From Trema orientale (taxonomy: Eukaryota > Streptophyta > Magnoliopsida > Rosales > Cannabaceae): 64,000 nt of DNA. Position numbers and translations under genes: made by a program. Below are positions 45,877-59,400 of this stretch, piece after piece (within the stretch, counting starts at the first letter, position 1; every line of letters begins with the position of its first letter). The notes beneath the pieces were generated by a model that did not search any database, had not been told where the DNA came from, and saw only the letters and a list, made by a program, of their open reading frames with translations. Where the stretch lies: the NCBI GenBank assembly GCA_002914845.1, contig JXTC01000004.1, positions 199,693-263,692 of the forward strand. The letters run 5' to 3'.

Positions 45877-48800
45877 TCAAAACCTGGTGTTTACTGGTAA
45901 AAGCTCCTCAGCCTGTACTTTGGCGACTCCCGTGGCTGGCAATGGAAGTGGCAATGGCATTGGCATCGGCTTTGGTCTTGTGGTGGTGTGGACTTTATTC
46001 ATATTACAATGTTTATTAATGGAGTCTATTTGGACAGAAAACAGTGCATAGACGGGTCTGTGGTCTGAGAACTTAGACTCTCCTCTCCCATACCACATTT
46101 GCTTCATTCCCTCTCCTTTCCACAATATCCTATCGCACCTGTCATCATCATCATCAAAAACCAACTTCCACCTTCAATTCCATATTACAAATTGTACTTT
46201 TCAAAAATTTATAATCATATTCGTATGCACACACATTTATACAAAAGCATGCAAATCATAGCGCAACTCAAGGCATACCACAACATTGATGCACATGCTT
46301 TTGTCCACTAAGATAATCTACATACCATTAAATATACTAATTGTAGATAACTTATTAACTTCAAAAAATGGTCGGTTTGATCATGTTACCTAGTTTATTA
46401 TTTTATATTATATTTTTTTTCACATGATAGTGCTCTCATCTTTTTTTTTTTTTTTTTAAACTTAATTTATTCATTTAGCAAATGATCGCTTTCACATGCA
46501 CTGTTTCCAATTACAGGTTGATTATTTATTTAGTCTCTAACGAAAAGCTAAACAACAAGTACAAAAATAATTGAAAAATCTACTCATAAATAAGTGGTCA
46601 ACTCACAAACCCGCCACCACCCAAAAAAAAAAAAAAAAACAGAAGCAACAAGTTTATATGAGAGTAACCGAGAAAACAAAAAAGACTTGATATTTTATTT
46701 ATGGAAGCATAATTAAACCTCTCCTCAACTAGTATAGGTTAAGGGGGAAAAAAAACAGAATAAGATTAAATAAAATAAAAATGATAAGAGGGTTGGTAAA
46801 GTGTCATCAACAGATGGACTTGGAGGGAGAAAACGGCAAAGAAAAAACTGCAGCACTAAATATTTATAATTAATTAATTTAATACTTAAATCAAACATTA
46901 TAAAATAGAAGGATAATAATGACGACCACAACCTGTTCACGATTTCAATACCCTCATTGGAAATACTAATAAAATGATATATATACAATTCATCTTGCAA
47001 TTATTAGAAAACATGATTAAAGAAAAAACAAATGACAAAATTAGGGAAGTTACCAGGCAGGAGTTCGTTGTTTGTGTCTAGATTTAGAGGTTTGTGCAAC
47101 ATAATGATCCGAATTAGCGATGTATTTGTATGTGGGAGCAAATTGAATGGGCCCTTCTTCCCACCCTTTGAATACTCTACCAGCTCTTTGCTCTATCCTT
47201 AGCTGTCACAAAATGAATAATACATCCAATTAATCCAAACAATACCGTAAGATTAGAACCTTTTTTCACTTTTTGAGTCTAAAAGATGGTACAACAAAAA
47301 GAAATTGAATAACAGCTAGACTAGAGGCCTCACCTGATCCTTCTCTAGAAGTGCCTGCCAATCACGCCTCTTTAGTAGCTCATGTGTGTCACAGTCACCG
47401 TTACCAGAGGCAAGTCGATAATTCAAATCACCAAGCCAAATGACCTTGCTGAAATAACAATAGAAAAAGTACTGGTTAATTATAATCCTTGTAAGGAAAT
47501 AAGCCAAATGACCTTGATAACCTTATTATGTAAAAGAACAAGCGACTCACTCATGCTCCAATATGGTATGAGGAGGAGGAGGTTGTGCAGAAGAGGGTGT
47601 ACATGATTGAGAAAACCTTGTCTTCTTCAAAATTTCCATGACATCTGAATTTCTTCTCACCTCATCTCCTTCTTTTTCGCCGGAGGTGAGGTGAGTACAT
47701 ACGAAGCAAAAACTTGTCCCGCTCAATGTCATGCTGATTGAAATTGAACCCTATAATAACACATAACAACAAACAACATCTTCTCGTTAAATTAATAATG
47801 CTTTAAAGGGCTTCAAATAAACAAGTATAGTGATCTAAAGCAGAAGTACCTTATTGCCGAGGTACCCCATAATGCCTCTACCAACACAGGAGACCTTCAA
47901 GTTGGTAATGCGTGTGCAAAGATCGGAACGAACCCACACGCATAAGAAAATTCCAACCATTTGCTTGCTGGCTGCCAGCCTATAACTTGGCCCAACTTCA
48001 TCTTCTTCTCCTAAGGAAAGCAAGTCCGAGAAGCTGAACCTGGCCCTGACTCTACTTCCATGGTTATGCTCAACTTCGTTATCAGTCAAAGCTTGGCGAA
48101 TCAGTCCAACCCACTGCGCTGCAGGGCCCATGTCCTCCGCGCCTAATACGTTACCCGCATTTAGAGGCACTATTTCTTGGAACCTATTAACATTTACATA
48201 TGTATAATATACCATATGATCAGTTACCTAATATATAGCTATTTGCATAAGCACTTTATATTTAAGATTAAGGCCAAGAAAATTAGAAAAGTAAAAAAAC
48301 TTACCCAACAACATAGATGTCGGCGGGAGCAGGGGACTTAAGCCACTCCCTTAGGTGCAAGCCATCATGGGACAGAGGAGCCTTCCCTCCAACATTCCAC
48401 GTTCCAACGAACATCCTTATATCCAAACCACAAAAAAATCCTAAAGATCAGAACATAACTTGGCTTATGACAAGACTAAACAGTTACCACAAAATCAAAA
48501 ATTTACCATAAAAGTGGCTAAGGCCCCCCCGGAAAAAGTCAAATAGGGACTAGTAAGAGGCGGCAACAAGAGAGTCAAAATCCGAGGTAATTATTACGTA
48601 CCTGAGATTGAGATGATCATCATCGTCAGCTGGTGCCTTCTTCATCAACCACCCCTCTTTTGAAAAAACTGCCAAAATCATAGGAAAATCAGAACATGGC
48701 AATTATTAATTAGCCTAAACAGTCTTAAAACTTCACATATTAATCATAAGTTCCTTTGACTAATCCAATCATTTAAAAAATAAATAAAAATAAAAAATTT

Positions 48801-49157
48801 ACCTGAAAAATCTTGGGGAACGACAACGTAACAATTGTCGTCGGAACAACTCTTCCTCCTACGCTCGATTTTATGAGAGTCTTGTACGGCGTAATCGGAG
48901 TGAAACTCGTCGGCTCCGCTTTGTATGTTGAGCCATTTTCTGGCCACTACTTTAGGCCACGACGACTGCCATAACAGCAACAAATAATTCTTGTTTCAGT
49001 CCAAAAACGATGTTATGGGTTCAAAGATTTGAAGATCGATAATAAAGAGAGAAAAAAGAAAAAAAAAAAAAAAGAAAAAGGAAGTACTAGTATTAGTATT
49101 AGTATTAGAACTAGTACTAGTACGTACCTTGGAGATCAATCCCCGCCCAGTTCGCAT
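45877..49157 (-). CDS. Type I inositol polyphosphate 5-phosphatase
   Basis: Nine minus-strand exons (49157-49128, 48965-48803, 48668-48602, 48415-48305, 48183-47850, 47750-47551, 47448-47334, 47202-47054, 46138-45877) join in frame to 476 aa. Signature blocks: [14 protein letters not shown] near the N-terminus, [38 protein letters not shown], the catalytic PAWCDRILW and [10 protein letters not shown]. These define the Mg-dependent 5-phosphatase fold that removes the 5-phosphate from inositol phosphates and phosphoinositides. The N-terminus and lack of WD40 repeats place it with plant type I enzymes, most like the 5PTase4/8/10 group. The substrate is not predictable. The first exon encodes only ten residues ([10 protein letters not shown]). 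The PAW/CDRIL catalytic motif is interrupted by the 915-bp last intron. The C-terminus has a (Pro-Met/Leu) run ([12 protein letters not shown]) encoded by a hexamer-like repeat. Confidence 0.93.
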
Positions 49158-51715
49158 TGCAAAATATCGAGTCTCCTAGAGCCAATAAAGAAGCTATGCC
49201 TAATTCAATACAAGATCTATTACTAGTAAGTTCTATGATAATAATCAATCCGAATGAATATACAACAATATTGATATATATTTTTTTTTTCTGGTTAACC
49301 TTAAAGGATAAAGAATTGAATTCGAAAGTGAAAGTTTTGAAGAAAAACAAAAATGGGGTGTGTATAATCAAATGGCAAGAGGGGGTTTGAAAAAGAATAG
49401 ATTTAGTTAATAAATGGGGAGTATTCAACCTCACCTCAATATAAAACACCCAGTTGCAGGAAATATGGAGACAACTCAAGAAAATTATTAAAACTAAGGT
49501 GAAAACGTTGGAATATTATTATATATAAACATCCAGAAAGAATAGAATAGGCCAGCTTTATCCTTTTTACAAATCAATAACAGTATCGACCTTTACAGAG
49601 AAGAGGACAGAGTGTACGAACCAGAAATTTAAAACAACCCATAATTAAAGACCAAACCTTTTTTAGATCCTTAACCCAAATATCATGTCTAGATTTTTAT
49701 TTTTTTTGAGTATTTTGGCAAAATAAAACAAGAACATATTCACATGCAACAAAACTCAAACGGGAAAACCCAACCCCATGATAAGGGAACTCATAATAAC
49801 AGATACAAGATGATCAGGAATCAGGATCATATAAACATGAAGTCAAACGTAAAACCACCACCCTTAGGATCAACCGTTTCACAGAAAAACAGAGGCATTG
49901 GCAACAAAGAGCTGAGCTCTACTTTTGATTGGTATTTGAAAAGGAAGAGAGGGGAGGAAGCACTTACAAGAATGGGAAGCCCAACAAATGGGCATGTGAG
50001 ATTTGTGGTTGAGATCACTGATGATCAATGAGAGTGTGCGCCTGAGAATGGAAAAAATGAAGAGAGGTCTTTTATAATCTCTCTTCTGTTGTTTTGGCAG
50101 AGACAGAGTGCAGAGTCCGCAGGCTAGTATGGTATGGTAATGCCGCTTTTGGTAAGGTTGGAGGCTTTGAGCCTTTGGAGCCTTGAGCAGAAAAAGCCAG
50201 AGAGAGAGAGAGGGGCAGAGAACGCAGAAGGCAGAGACCAAGTTAAGGGGGCTTTTTCCTCGTAAAAGCAAAAAGCAGATGTCTCTTCTCAAATTTATAA
50301 GTATCAGACTTTTCGATAATATATTAGTAATTTAGTGCTATTAGATTGAGATTAGAGAAAGAGAAACAGAAAGAGAAGAAGAGAAAATAGAAAGCAAAGG
50401 CTTAGTTTGAAAAGCACAAACATTAAACAAAACAAATAGAGGGGGTGTTTTGTGACTTGTGAGTGAGTGAGTGAGGCAGTGCAGGGCATTCTAGTAAATT
50501 TCCTTGTTTTTCATTTTGGAGTGTGGACTGTGAAATGTGAAATGTGAAATGTGAAATGTGAAGTGGGTGCTGTTTTTAATCCCAACTGACACTCTCCGTA
50601 CGCATATCGCCCACCCCTAACCAGTCTCAGCTCAAGTTTTGTAGAACCGTAGTGTTCCCCACTGCACTGCAAATTACTTCTCCCAAGGGCCTAAATCTAA
50701 TTACCAGTTTACTACTAGCTATACTCAAACTACCAAGTAAAGCCTAATGACCAATGTATTCTGTAATCAGTTCACTCCCAGTCAAGAGCGGCGCACACCA
50801 ACTCAACTACAAGCTAAATATGGGAATTGAAGTAGGCAATGCAACCTGTCCATTTCAGCTATCAATATTGATTTCTTTTGATTTTCTGTACTTGAGCTGG
50901 ACTCCTCTGTTTTCTTGGAAAAGTAGTCATTAGTTAGAGTGAGTCTTATAGATTTTTATGGAAACACCAATTAAATACTAGATTTTTTTTTTTTTTTAAT
51001 ATTCAAGTTTGGTATAAAGAAACATATAGATTTGAGTTTATCTACATATTCATATATAGTAACATGAATTTTGTTAGGTTTGCTTGGTTCAAAAATCCAA
51101 AAGGCTTGTATTGTGTAATTTTTATCCACACCATTATGGTGTAATAAAACAACAATATCTAAGAATGATTTTTTTTTTTTGAAGGGATCTGAGAATGATT
51201 TTTACTATTATAAATTATTCACATTAATTAAATCAAGAACAAACAAGCATAATTTGATGGTAATCGAAGGCATCCAGATTCAAATCTCTTCACTCCAATT
51301 AATAAAAGGGGAAAAAAAAGACTACTAGTCATAAGGAGTTATAAAAGCACTCTATTGCAATTACAAGTAGTTATCAAATTAACTTCATTATTAAAGGCAA
51401 ATGAGAAAGCTAATACATAAATGAAATGATGATAAAAGCAAATGAGAAAACGGATTATCCAATAAAAAGGAAAAAGATTTGTTGTTAATGGTCAAATAGG
51501 TTAGGGTAAGACTGTAGTGTACCTTCATCTACAACATAGTTCTGTGCCCTTAATTCGGGGTACATGACCCGCGGGACCACAGTAGACCAGTGTCCACAAA
51601 GACCCCATCTGCATTGACTTAAATACCCCCTCTTACTCTGCAATTGATGAATCCATATCTGACATTGACAACACCATTGAGTTGAGTTTCATTAGTGATG
51701 CTATAATCTATGTGC
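49158..51715. other. Leader and promoter of the 5-phosphatase gene, then intergenic DNA
   Basis: The first about 1 kb (minus sense) probably contains the 5'UTR, perhaps with an intron. Minus-strand ORF 49879-50292 is hydrophobic, low in conserved features and probably not a protein. A (gtgaaat)n repeat lies at about 50532-50561. Beyond 50.6 kb no gene is visible. Confidence 0.5.
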
Positions 51716-51855
51716 GGGCGCCCTATGTAGGACCCTGTCTATTCACCGTTAGATGGGAATCTGTATATAAATAGATTCTCTACAGATTTCCGTTATTCCC
51801 CACAGATTTCCATCCAACGATAATTAAGGCATGACCCTACGTAAGGACACCCCTA
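51716..51855. mobile_element. MITE-like hairpin
   Basis: The left arm (about 51716-51766) and the inverted right arm (about 51799-51855) align imperfectly over some 50 bp. Shared blocks are 'gggcgccct/gggtgtcct', 'tacgtagggtc/tatgtaggacc' and 'cgtt[a/g]gatggaaatctgt'. The centre contains two further 'acagatttcc' motifs. It is non-coding and about 140 bp, consistent with a small non-autonomous DNA element. Confidence 0.55.
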
Positions 51856-52062
51856 CCGTAGCCATTCCCTCTATCTATATATCTCCTACACGTATACAAT
51901 TGTAAATGTAATATGTTACATGAGTACATAATATGTTACATGAGTACATGTAGTTCTAAGCAGGAGCCATATATGTATACATGAGTGGAATAATGTCTGA
52001 AATTTTAGCCTAGGATTGCATGTATGTATGAATATTAGAGAATTTTAATTTTGATATAAGCT

Positions 52063-52377
52063 TTTTTTTTTTATAACGAAAAGAAGAGGAGGAGGCGACC
52101 AGCGTGGCAACTCTCCCTGGGCGTGACCATAGGAGCTCCAACCCCACTCAGGAATGTCCCCCAAGATCTTTTAGGCCGCCACCACCGAACGGTGGAGTGA
52201 GTCACCTGAACCCCAGCCGAGCTATTAGCGGTAACGGCACCCGGGGTAGAGGATCGGGCATTGGCTGGCAGGTAGGTACCCTCACATTTAAGACTCCCGA
52301 AAGAGCCACCCATGTTCGAACCCGGAACTTCTTGCTCCCGAATAACAACGATTACCACTAGACCACAAGCTCGATGG
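52063..52377 (-). mobile_element. tRNA-derived SINE with 17-bp target-site duplication
   Basis: Read on the minus strand, the element starts near ATCGAGCTTGTGGTCTAGTG, a box A (TCTAGTGGTAATCG). A box B follows about 35 bp later (GGGTTCGAAC). A GC-richer body of about 250 bp leads to a terminal A-run (plus-strand T-run 52062-52072). The flanks are identical 17-mers, taattttgatataagct, at 52046-52062 and 52378-52394. Pol III boxes, A-tail and long direct repeats together define a SINE. Its GC content contrasts with the AT-rich surroundings. The 170-codon minus-strand ORF across it is not a gene. Confidence 0.9.
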
Positions 52378-52394
52378 TAATTTTGATATAAGCT

Positions 52395-54263
52395 GGCGGC
52401 GCTTGAAAGTGAATATTTAATACCCTTATTGAAATACATGTATAGTCTTAGACGTCTTAATTGGACGGTCGAGATATGTTGATGTGAATTCAAAGTCTCC
52501 AAAAAGACAGACCGGTATCGGAATTTGAAAGACAGAAAATGAGTGGGACTAAAGCGGACATGTATAGTTAGATGAAGAAGCACAAAATGACAAAGGATGA
52601 GATGATTTTGGATACAAACCTAGCTAGTTAAGTTAGAGTCTTAACTCTTAAAAAAGAGTACTGCCTACTTTCATTTCACTTGCACCAATCATTGATTGTG
52701 CCTTTAAACAAGCTAGCTCTCTACTGTCTTTGCTTTTCCCTGTTACGATTTGCCATTTGATTTGAAACTTTCAATTTATTTGTATTTTTTTTTTTTGTCA
52801 AATCAGAAAGTCAGATATCTAGTCTGATCAATACTATTGGACATATTTTCCAGTGAAAACTCAAAAGAAAGATAAAAATAAATAAATGCAAGTCTAATCA
52901 AGCCTTAAATTAAAATGGTGTATGTAAAATACAGTATGCGAGAGGGGTGGTTATAACTTAATAAATATAGGGATTGAAAATCAAAATTTGTGGAGCTACC
53001 GCCTACCAGCTACTTTGTAATGTTTACTTTCAACTTTTTATGTTTTCATATCATATCTTTGACCGCTTGCATGCATGGAAAATTGTACCAATGTGGTCCA
53101 TATGCCTAGCTTGAACTTTTGTATATGCAGATTAGATTATAGATAAGCTTTAACTACCTATATATGATTCTTTATCATTATGCTCACTCAGAAAGAAATC
53201 AGTTTTTTTGTTTCAAAGGAAGTTTGATTAATTTGTACGGTGGAAGTTGGAACGTACAATGCCGGAAACTAATGCAAAAATTTTGTGCCTACTTTGTTTG
53301 TTTGTTTGTTTTTTTTTTTTTTTTTTTCCTGAGTAAGCCTACTTTGAAGTTTGAAATTAAGGTAAGCAATCGCATTTTATAATGCAATCCAGCACATACA
53401 TTACTTGTCTATAGTGTCATAATTTGTTGTTTAAGTAAATCCAATCCTAATTAAGTAATAAATAAGTTCTATTGGTATGGAGTGTGGATCATGAATTAAT
53501 ATGTGATATTATTAACACACTATTTCACAAATAAATTAATTAGTTATAAATAACGACCCATTTTTTGGCTGGAAACCTCAAGCCACAAGCAATGAACAAT
53601 TGTACGAGAGAGCAGTCTTTTGGATATATATGGTGGCTTAATTGGCTTGCAATTATCTTGATGTGACACCGATTAACTTACTCTCACTAAATATATATAT
53701 CAACCCCAAAGTAGACTGCTACAGAAGAGGAAGAATTCTTAGCTGTTTCTTAGTTCTTCTCTCTCACTCCCAAACCAAACAAAAAAGATCTACGTTAAGT
53801 TTCTTGCAAGGATCAAATATCATAAATGTAGGCTGATCTTCAGAATAAATTCTTAATTGGTGTAACAATAATTAGAAAAAACCATCTTATTGGAATTGTG
53901 AAAAAGAAAGAATAAAGGAAAAACCAAAACCTGTATCATTTTTCATGAAAAAAGAGGGACAACTCAGATAGAAAATGAACTTAGGATAAAATATAAATAT
54001 AAAACGACCATTTATCTCTATGGTGCATCTTATAATTACAGCGTAAAAAAAAGGCCAGTTATTCCAATCGATGGAAGATATCTGTTGTTGTGACTTGTGA
54101 GCAGCCAACACTGACCGCACAATTGGCCGGACGCTCTGCTGCCAAACTATATGCACCAGCGCCTACTGACGTGGGTCCTTATGCCTTCCTTAATTTTTTG
54201 TTATTATAATCTCAAATTTATCAATTAACAAAAGCGTTACTTAATTTATTGGATGATTTGTAC
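52395..54263. other. Intergenic DNA
   Basis: AT-rich, with homopolymer T tracts (52783-52795, 53311-53328). No gene, RNA or TE domain recognised. Confidence 0.6.
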
Positions 54264-54554
54264 NNNNNNNNNNNNNNNNNNNNNNNNNNNNNNNNNNNNN
54301 NNNNNNNNNNNNNNNNNNNNNNNNNNNNNNNNNNNNNNNNNNNNNNNNNNNNNNNNNNNNNNNNNNNNNNNNNNNNNNNNNNNNNNNNNNNNNNNNNNNN
54401 NNNNNNNNNNNNNNNNNNNNNNNNNNNNNNNNNNNNNNNNNNNNNNNNNNNNNNNNNNNNNNNNNNNNNNNNNNNNNNNNNNNNNNNNNNNNNNNNNNNN
54501 NNNNNNNNNNNNNNNNNNNNNNNNNNNNNNNNNNNNNNNNNNNNNNNNNNNNNN
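54264..54554. other. Assembly gap (291 Ns)
   Basis: Run of N. The true length is unknown, and ORFs across it have no meaning. Confidence 1.
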
Positions 54555-55578
54555 TTAATTAAGCTAATAATGTTTGTGCGGAACAGCTGGCAAGATATGT
54601 ATAAATGTAGACTTCTTTGTGAAGTATATATTATGATAGATCGTCAAAAATTAATTGTTAGTCACCAAAAACATTCTCATAGTGATACTTACATTGGATA
54701 TGCAAATCTCAAATATATTTTCTTCTTAAACCAAATGTATATTATATAACACTTGTAATATTTGAAACTTTGACGAATATTGAAAAGGCCGATGCCTTTA
54801 TTGCTCCACTAACAATAATTATCTGTCATGATAAGTACTCCAAAATACTCGTGTTTTAACTAACTTGAAAAACCATATATGAGCAATATAATAAGAACCA
54901 TCACTGCTTTTATAGGTGTCATCAAATCAAAAGAAATCTCTAATTAATTGTTTCTAAAGTATTTAGAGTTTTAAATACTTAGTGTCATGGACACGTGTAT
55001 ACTGCTCTACAGTCTTGATTGTAATTATTTGCTTCATGAAAAACCTTTTTGACGAGCGCATTACGGATTAGTACTAGCTAGTCGTAAGGTTGACAGCAAA
55101 ATTAGCAAATTGATCATAAATACGTAGATTGGAGACTGATCATGGCCGGTCCAATATATATCATTGGAACCTTCCATGCCGTTTAAGCTTTTTCTATTTA
55201 ATATCATGTATTGTAAATTAAGGGACTTATATATCCCTAAATATATACACACACACAAATATTACTTTGCATGTATATATCGCATTAATCCTGCCTCATG
55301 ATCCTCATCATCGATACATAGCAATAAGAAAATGACATTTAACAACGACATGCATAAGAAACAACTGCTTTCAATTAAGATACAAATAGTTGTAGAAATT
55401 CCTGAACAACTACTGTTTGATCCATGTACCGAAAATATGGATAAAGCTATTTTACAAATGTACTATAGAGTATAATATAATCTAACAGTTCCACTTATTT
55501 ATTTATTTTTTTTTTGTGTGGATGGATTGGTAACATATAATGCAAATGCAAATGCTATGCATGCCAATATGATATTTG

Positions 55579-55610
<32 letters not shown>

Positions 55611-58600
55611 AAAAAAAAAAAAAAAAACTATAAATGCCAAAATAATATTTTAACCCCCCCCCCCCCCCCCCAAAAAAAAAAAAGAAAGCAAAATAGTAAA
55701 TTTTACACCAAATTTAAATTTTTACTCCAATGTACAATGTTACTTCAAATGTTATTTTCAACTTTTTATTATTTAGTAATTAATAAGTTAATTTGTAAGT
55801 AATAAAACATTATGCTATATACTTGATGCTATATTTGTGACCAGATAATATATATATGTATATATTAAATTTGGTTCAACAAAATAGCATTGCATTAGAG
55901 GATATTTTTTTTTTTCTTTGGTGGTGCTATAAGTGTTAAACAATGTATTATTAGAGATATTCTAAGATGATACGTATAAAAGTAGGAAGTCTCCTATTTG
56001 AATTAGCCTATGTTGAGCGCTTTGTTTGATCTAGACCCTGATATGAAGGGAGAGTATATAACACTAATGTTATTTGATTAACTACTAGTGATGACCAGTT
56101 AACCGCATAAAAAATCAAGTTATTGTAGTGTACACTAGCTATATTTCAACTGGAATTTATAAGGAATGCCTAATTCAAAACTTGATGGTATACATAAAAG
56201 TTTACAAGTTTAGAGGAGGCAAGGGCTAAATTTAAATGAGACACAAAAAATAATTTTGGGAAAAAAAAATTTACATGCTATTTACAAGAAATCAAAATAA
56301 AATTCAGGTGGAGTAATTGCCTTTTCTGGTCCTCACGTAGCTCCGTCCTTGCCCAATACCACATAAAATGTAATTTTATTAGTAAATGATTATAATCAAT
56401 GAATTAGGTCCAATATGGGTTCCACATGAAGTGTAATTATCTTTTTTTTGTTTGTTTCTTTTTTTTTTTTTTAAAGAAAAACATGAAATGTAACTATAGG
56501 TGCCCTTAGCATTTGTATCAATTAGTAAAAGCAGCAATTTGCCGCATAAGGCTAAGGGCTAATTCATAAATAACATAATGTAAATAAATACGTGCTCGGT
56601 TACAATTAGGCGACTACAGCGGGTTTATATAAAGTGGACGGCGCACCCACACCAATATTAGGCGCCGCTAGAGGACAGTAAATGTGCGAGTGGAAATGCA
56701 CATGCATATGCATAATATATAAAAATCATAATTAAGAAGAAAGAAATAGCAAATAATTAAGGTAATCAAATTAATTAATTAATACAATATTATCGATCAT
56801 CTGACCATTAGAATGATCTAATCTTTCATTATTATAGGAAACGATAACCAAGGAAGTTGTTAGAAATTATCAAACCATGCAAGTTTATACTAATTAACTC
56901 AATATTATATACAATTTTAACATATCTATGTATATTATTTAGTTTGTCGTAATGTTTGGCTTATATGTTGTGCCTTTTTCTCACATATCTATATTATCCT
57001 TGTTCTGGTGAACCGCGTATTAATGCCTATCGATTTGGATGTTCCTAATTATGCTTAATGGTCCAATGATCATATATAATCTAGTTGGTTATTCCGTGTG
57101 TTTGCAATAGGACATCCCGCGGTCGTTTAACTAGTACTGGGCTATCTATACCTACTAAATAAATTAAAGAAAACTAACTATATGTATATAGATATATCTT
57201 GAGAAGATGAGAAGGGTTTATCCCAGAAGTACTATATTTATATATAGAACCAATCATCTATCTGTTCATAATATTAATCTTCAACAAATCAATAACTATA
57301 TATATATATATAGTTCTCTGCTGTCACGATGAAACTTTAATCAGTGGATTTAATAAGATCTCGATCTCTTTAGTTATGTCGTAATAATGATAACATTTAC
57401 GAAATTATCATAATATAAATGAAATGTCCAGAACCCCGTGCATTTAAAAAAAAAAAAAGGAAACGTCGAATGATTTCGGGTAGAGTTGGGACTCACTTTA
57501 GGTCATTTTTATACGGGTATTATTAGCAACATAAAACAAAGTGGATTAGTTAAATGCAAAAGTACTAAAGCTAACCAATTATTCGGTTAGTAGAAAGCAT
57601 ACATGATTAGGGTTAAGTGTCCTAATCATAAATCCTTACACATATATATATATATATATATGAGATTAATTGTAGAGAATCATGGTGGTAATGATTTTAT
57701 GCTTTATAATTTAAACTATGTAGCTAGCTTTATTAGCGCTTTTATTGATTGAGGATTGGGTGCCATATAAATCTTCGCACAGATGCTCCTGTGCGCCACA
57801 TATCCGCACATTAATTAATTAACTGAACCCACACACATATCCATCGATCGACTACTACACTATACACATTATTAATGTATAATGATATGATCTTCGAACG
57901 CTAGCCATATATGGCCCATGTGGCTGATCAAAGTATATATGGAAAAAATAACCTATGTATGAAAATTTATTGATATTGCTACTTGTCTTGTCATTCACTA
58001 CTAGTGCTAATATTACGTACTACTAAATTATTACTAACTAGCGCTTTTAGTAAAGCAGCTTATTAATGATGACACAAATACGAATAATATTAATGTTTGC
58101 AACATTAAAATAACAAAGAGGGAAAAAAGAAAGAAAGAAAGAAAGGAGAGAAGAAAAAGAATAGAATGAGAAGTGATAATCATGAAGTTCATTTGTTAAT
58201 TTTTACACGTAATGTAGCTGTACTTATTCTTTTATTAAGCTTTACAACTATAATTCTTGTGATCTTTAATCACGTGCTATTTGATTTTATACATCTTTTA
58301 ATCTCTATGTATAGACGACAAATATGGTAGTGATCAATATGTGTAGCTGGCGGGTTCTCCCAGAGGTGTGGAGTTACGCAATAGAGATGAAAGCTATCTT
58401 CATATAATAAGCACGCATATATATATATATATATATATATGTATACACAAACACATCCCTTCAGTGGAGCTTATAAATATATTTTTTATGAGTTTATGCA
58501 ACAACTATCATCCCACTTTGGCTTGATGTATAGTACCGAGAAAACAAATCATATATATGGAATTCCTATATGTATGGTCGATATATATTATATAGTATCG

Positions 58601-59400
58601 GGAGAAGTATGAAATTACTCTCCATGGTGAGATGGTTAGTTAAGGAATAATACATTATTGCAAGTTGTATCACATGGTCCCAAACTCATGATACTCGACC
58701 ATATTATAATTTTCTTTCAATTAATTATAATACTCTGACGAACAGTGTATGATCATTATAAGGCAACATATCTAATTTATCTGGCGAACGAGACGAGCAC
58801 ATAGAGATGGAGAAGATGGCTAAGCGATGACGTTCGCATACATATACATATAGCTAGCTATATTAGTCTTTGTCTTTGACACACACACATGTATATATAT
58901 ATATATATATATGAATTAAGGTAGGGCAGACTGCAGAAACATGATTCACGAAGTTCCAATATACGAAGAAAAGTTATGAGATCAGATCAGAAACTAACAT
59001 TTTTCTCCCGCGCGCGTCTTAAATTATTAAGTTAGCGAGCTCTCTAGAATTGACTCCAACAGAACAACCATTAGAAGAATAAATTATTTGGTTAGTTTTC
59101 TTTAAGGACAAATAATAATGAGATCAACAATTGTTTATCTCTATCCATATAGTAAATAAATCAATTCTCTCAAATGGTTTTAGGTGAGTTTCCAATATTA
59201 ATGTTGTTGCATTCTAATAGTGACATTTTGTTTTGACCCTGAAATTCTATAAGCTATAGCTACGTATAAAACTTACTATGTATATAGTGCAAATTAATTA
59301 TTAATCGAGATCATGCATCCGGATAATATAACAGGCGTGCAAATAATGTTAGGTATAATTATAGCACGTGAGGTGATAGTCATAGATTTAAAAAAAAAAA
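54555..59400. other. Gene-free AT-rich intergenic DNA
   Basis: No conserved coding block on either strand. It contains many (ta)n microsatellites (for example near 57641-57661, 58417-58440 and 58891-58912), short homopolymers, and the poly-C/poly-A duplication listed separately. Confidence 0.6.
55561..55684. repeat. Duplicated unit with poly-C followed by poly-A
   Basis: Two copies, period 73 bp, each 'atgccaa[t/a]at[g/a]atatt[t]gaa'-like sequence, then a C run (20 and about 18) and an A run (27 and about 12). Such runs are prone to slippage and sequencing error, so the lengths are unreliable. Confidence 0.8.

Noticed and set aside
49879-50292. 137-codon minus-strand ORF upstream of the 5-phosphatase
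   Set aside because: No conserved features, random composition, and lies where the 5'UTR and promoter are expected.
52071-52583. 170-codon minus-strand ORF
   Set aside because: It coincides with the SINE and its flank. The pol III boxes, A-tail and target duplication explain the sequence better than a protein.
54249-54749. 166-codon ORF across the N gap
   Set aside because: Most of it is translated Ns, so it has no information.
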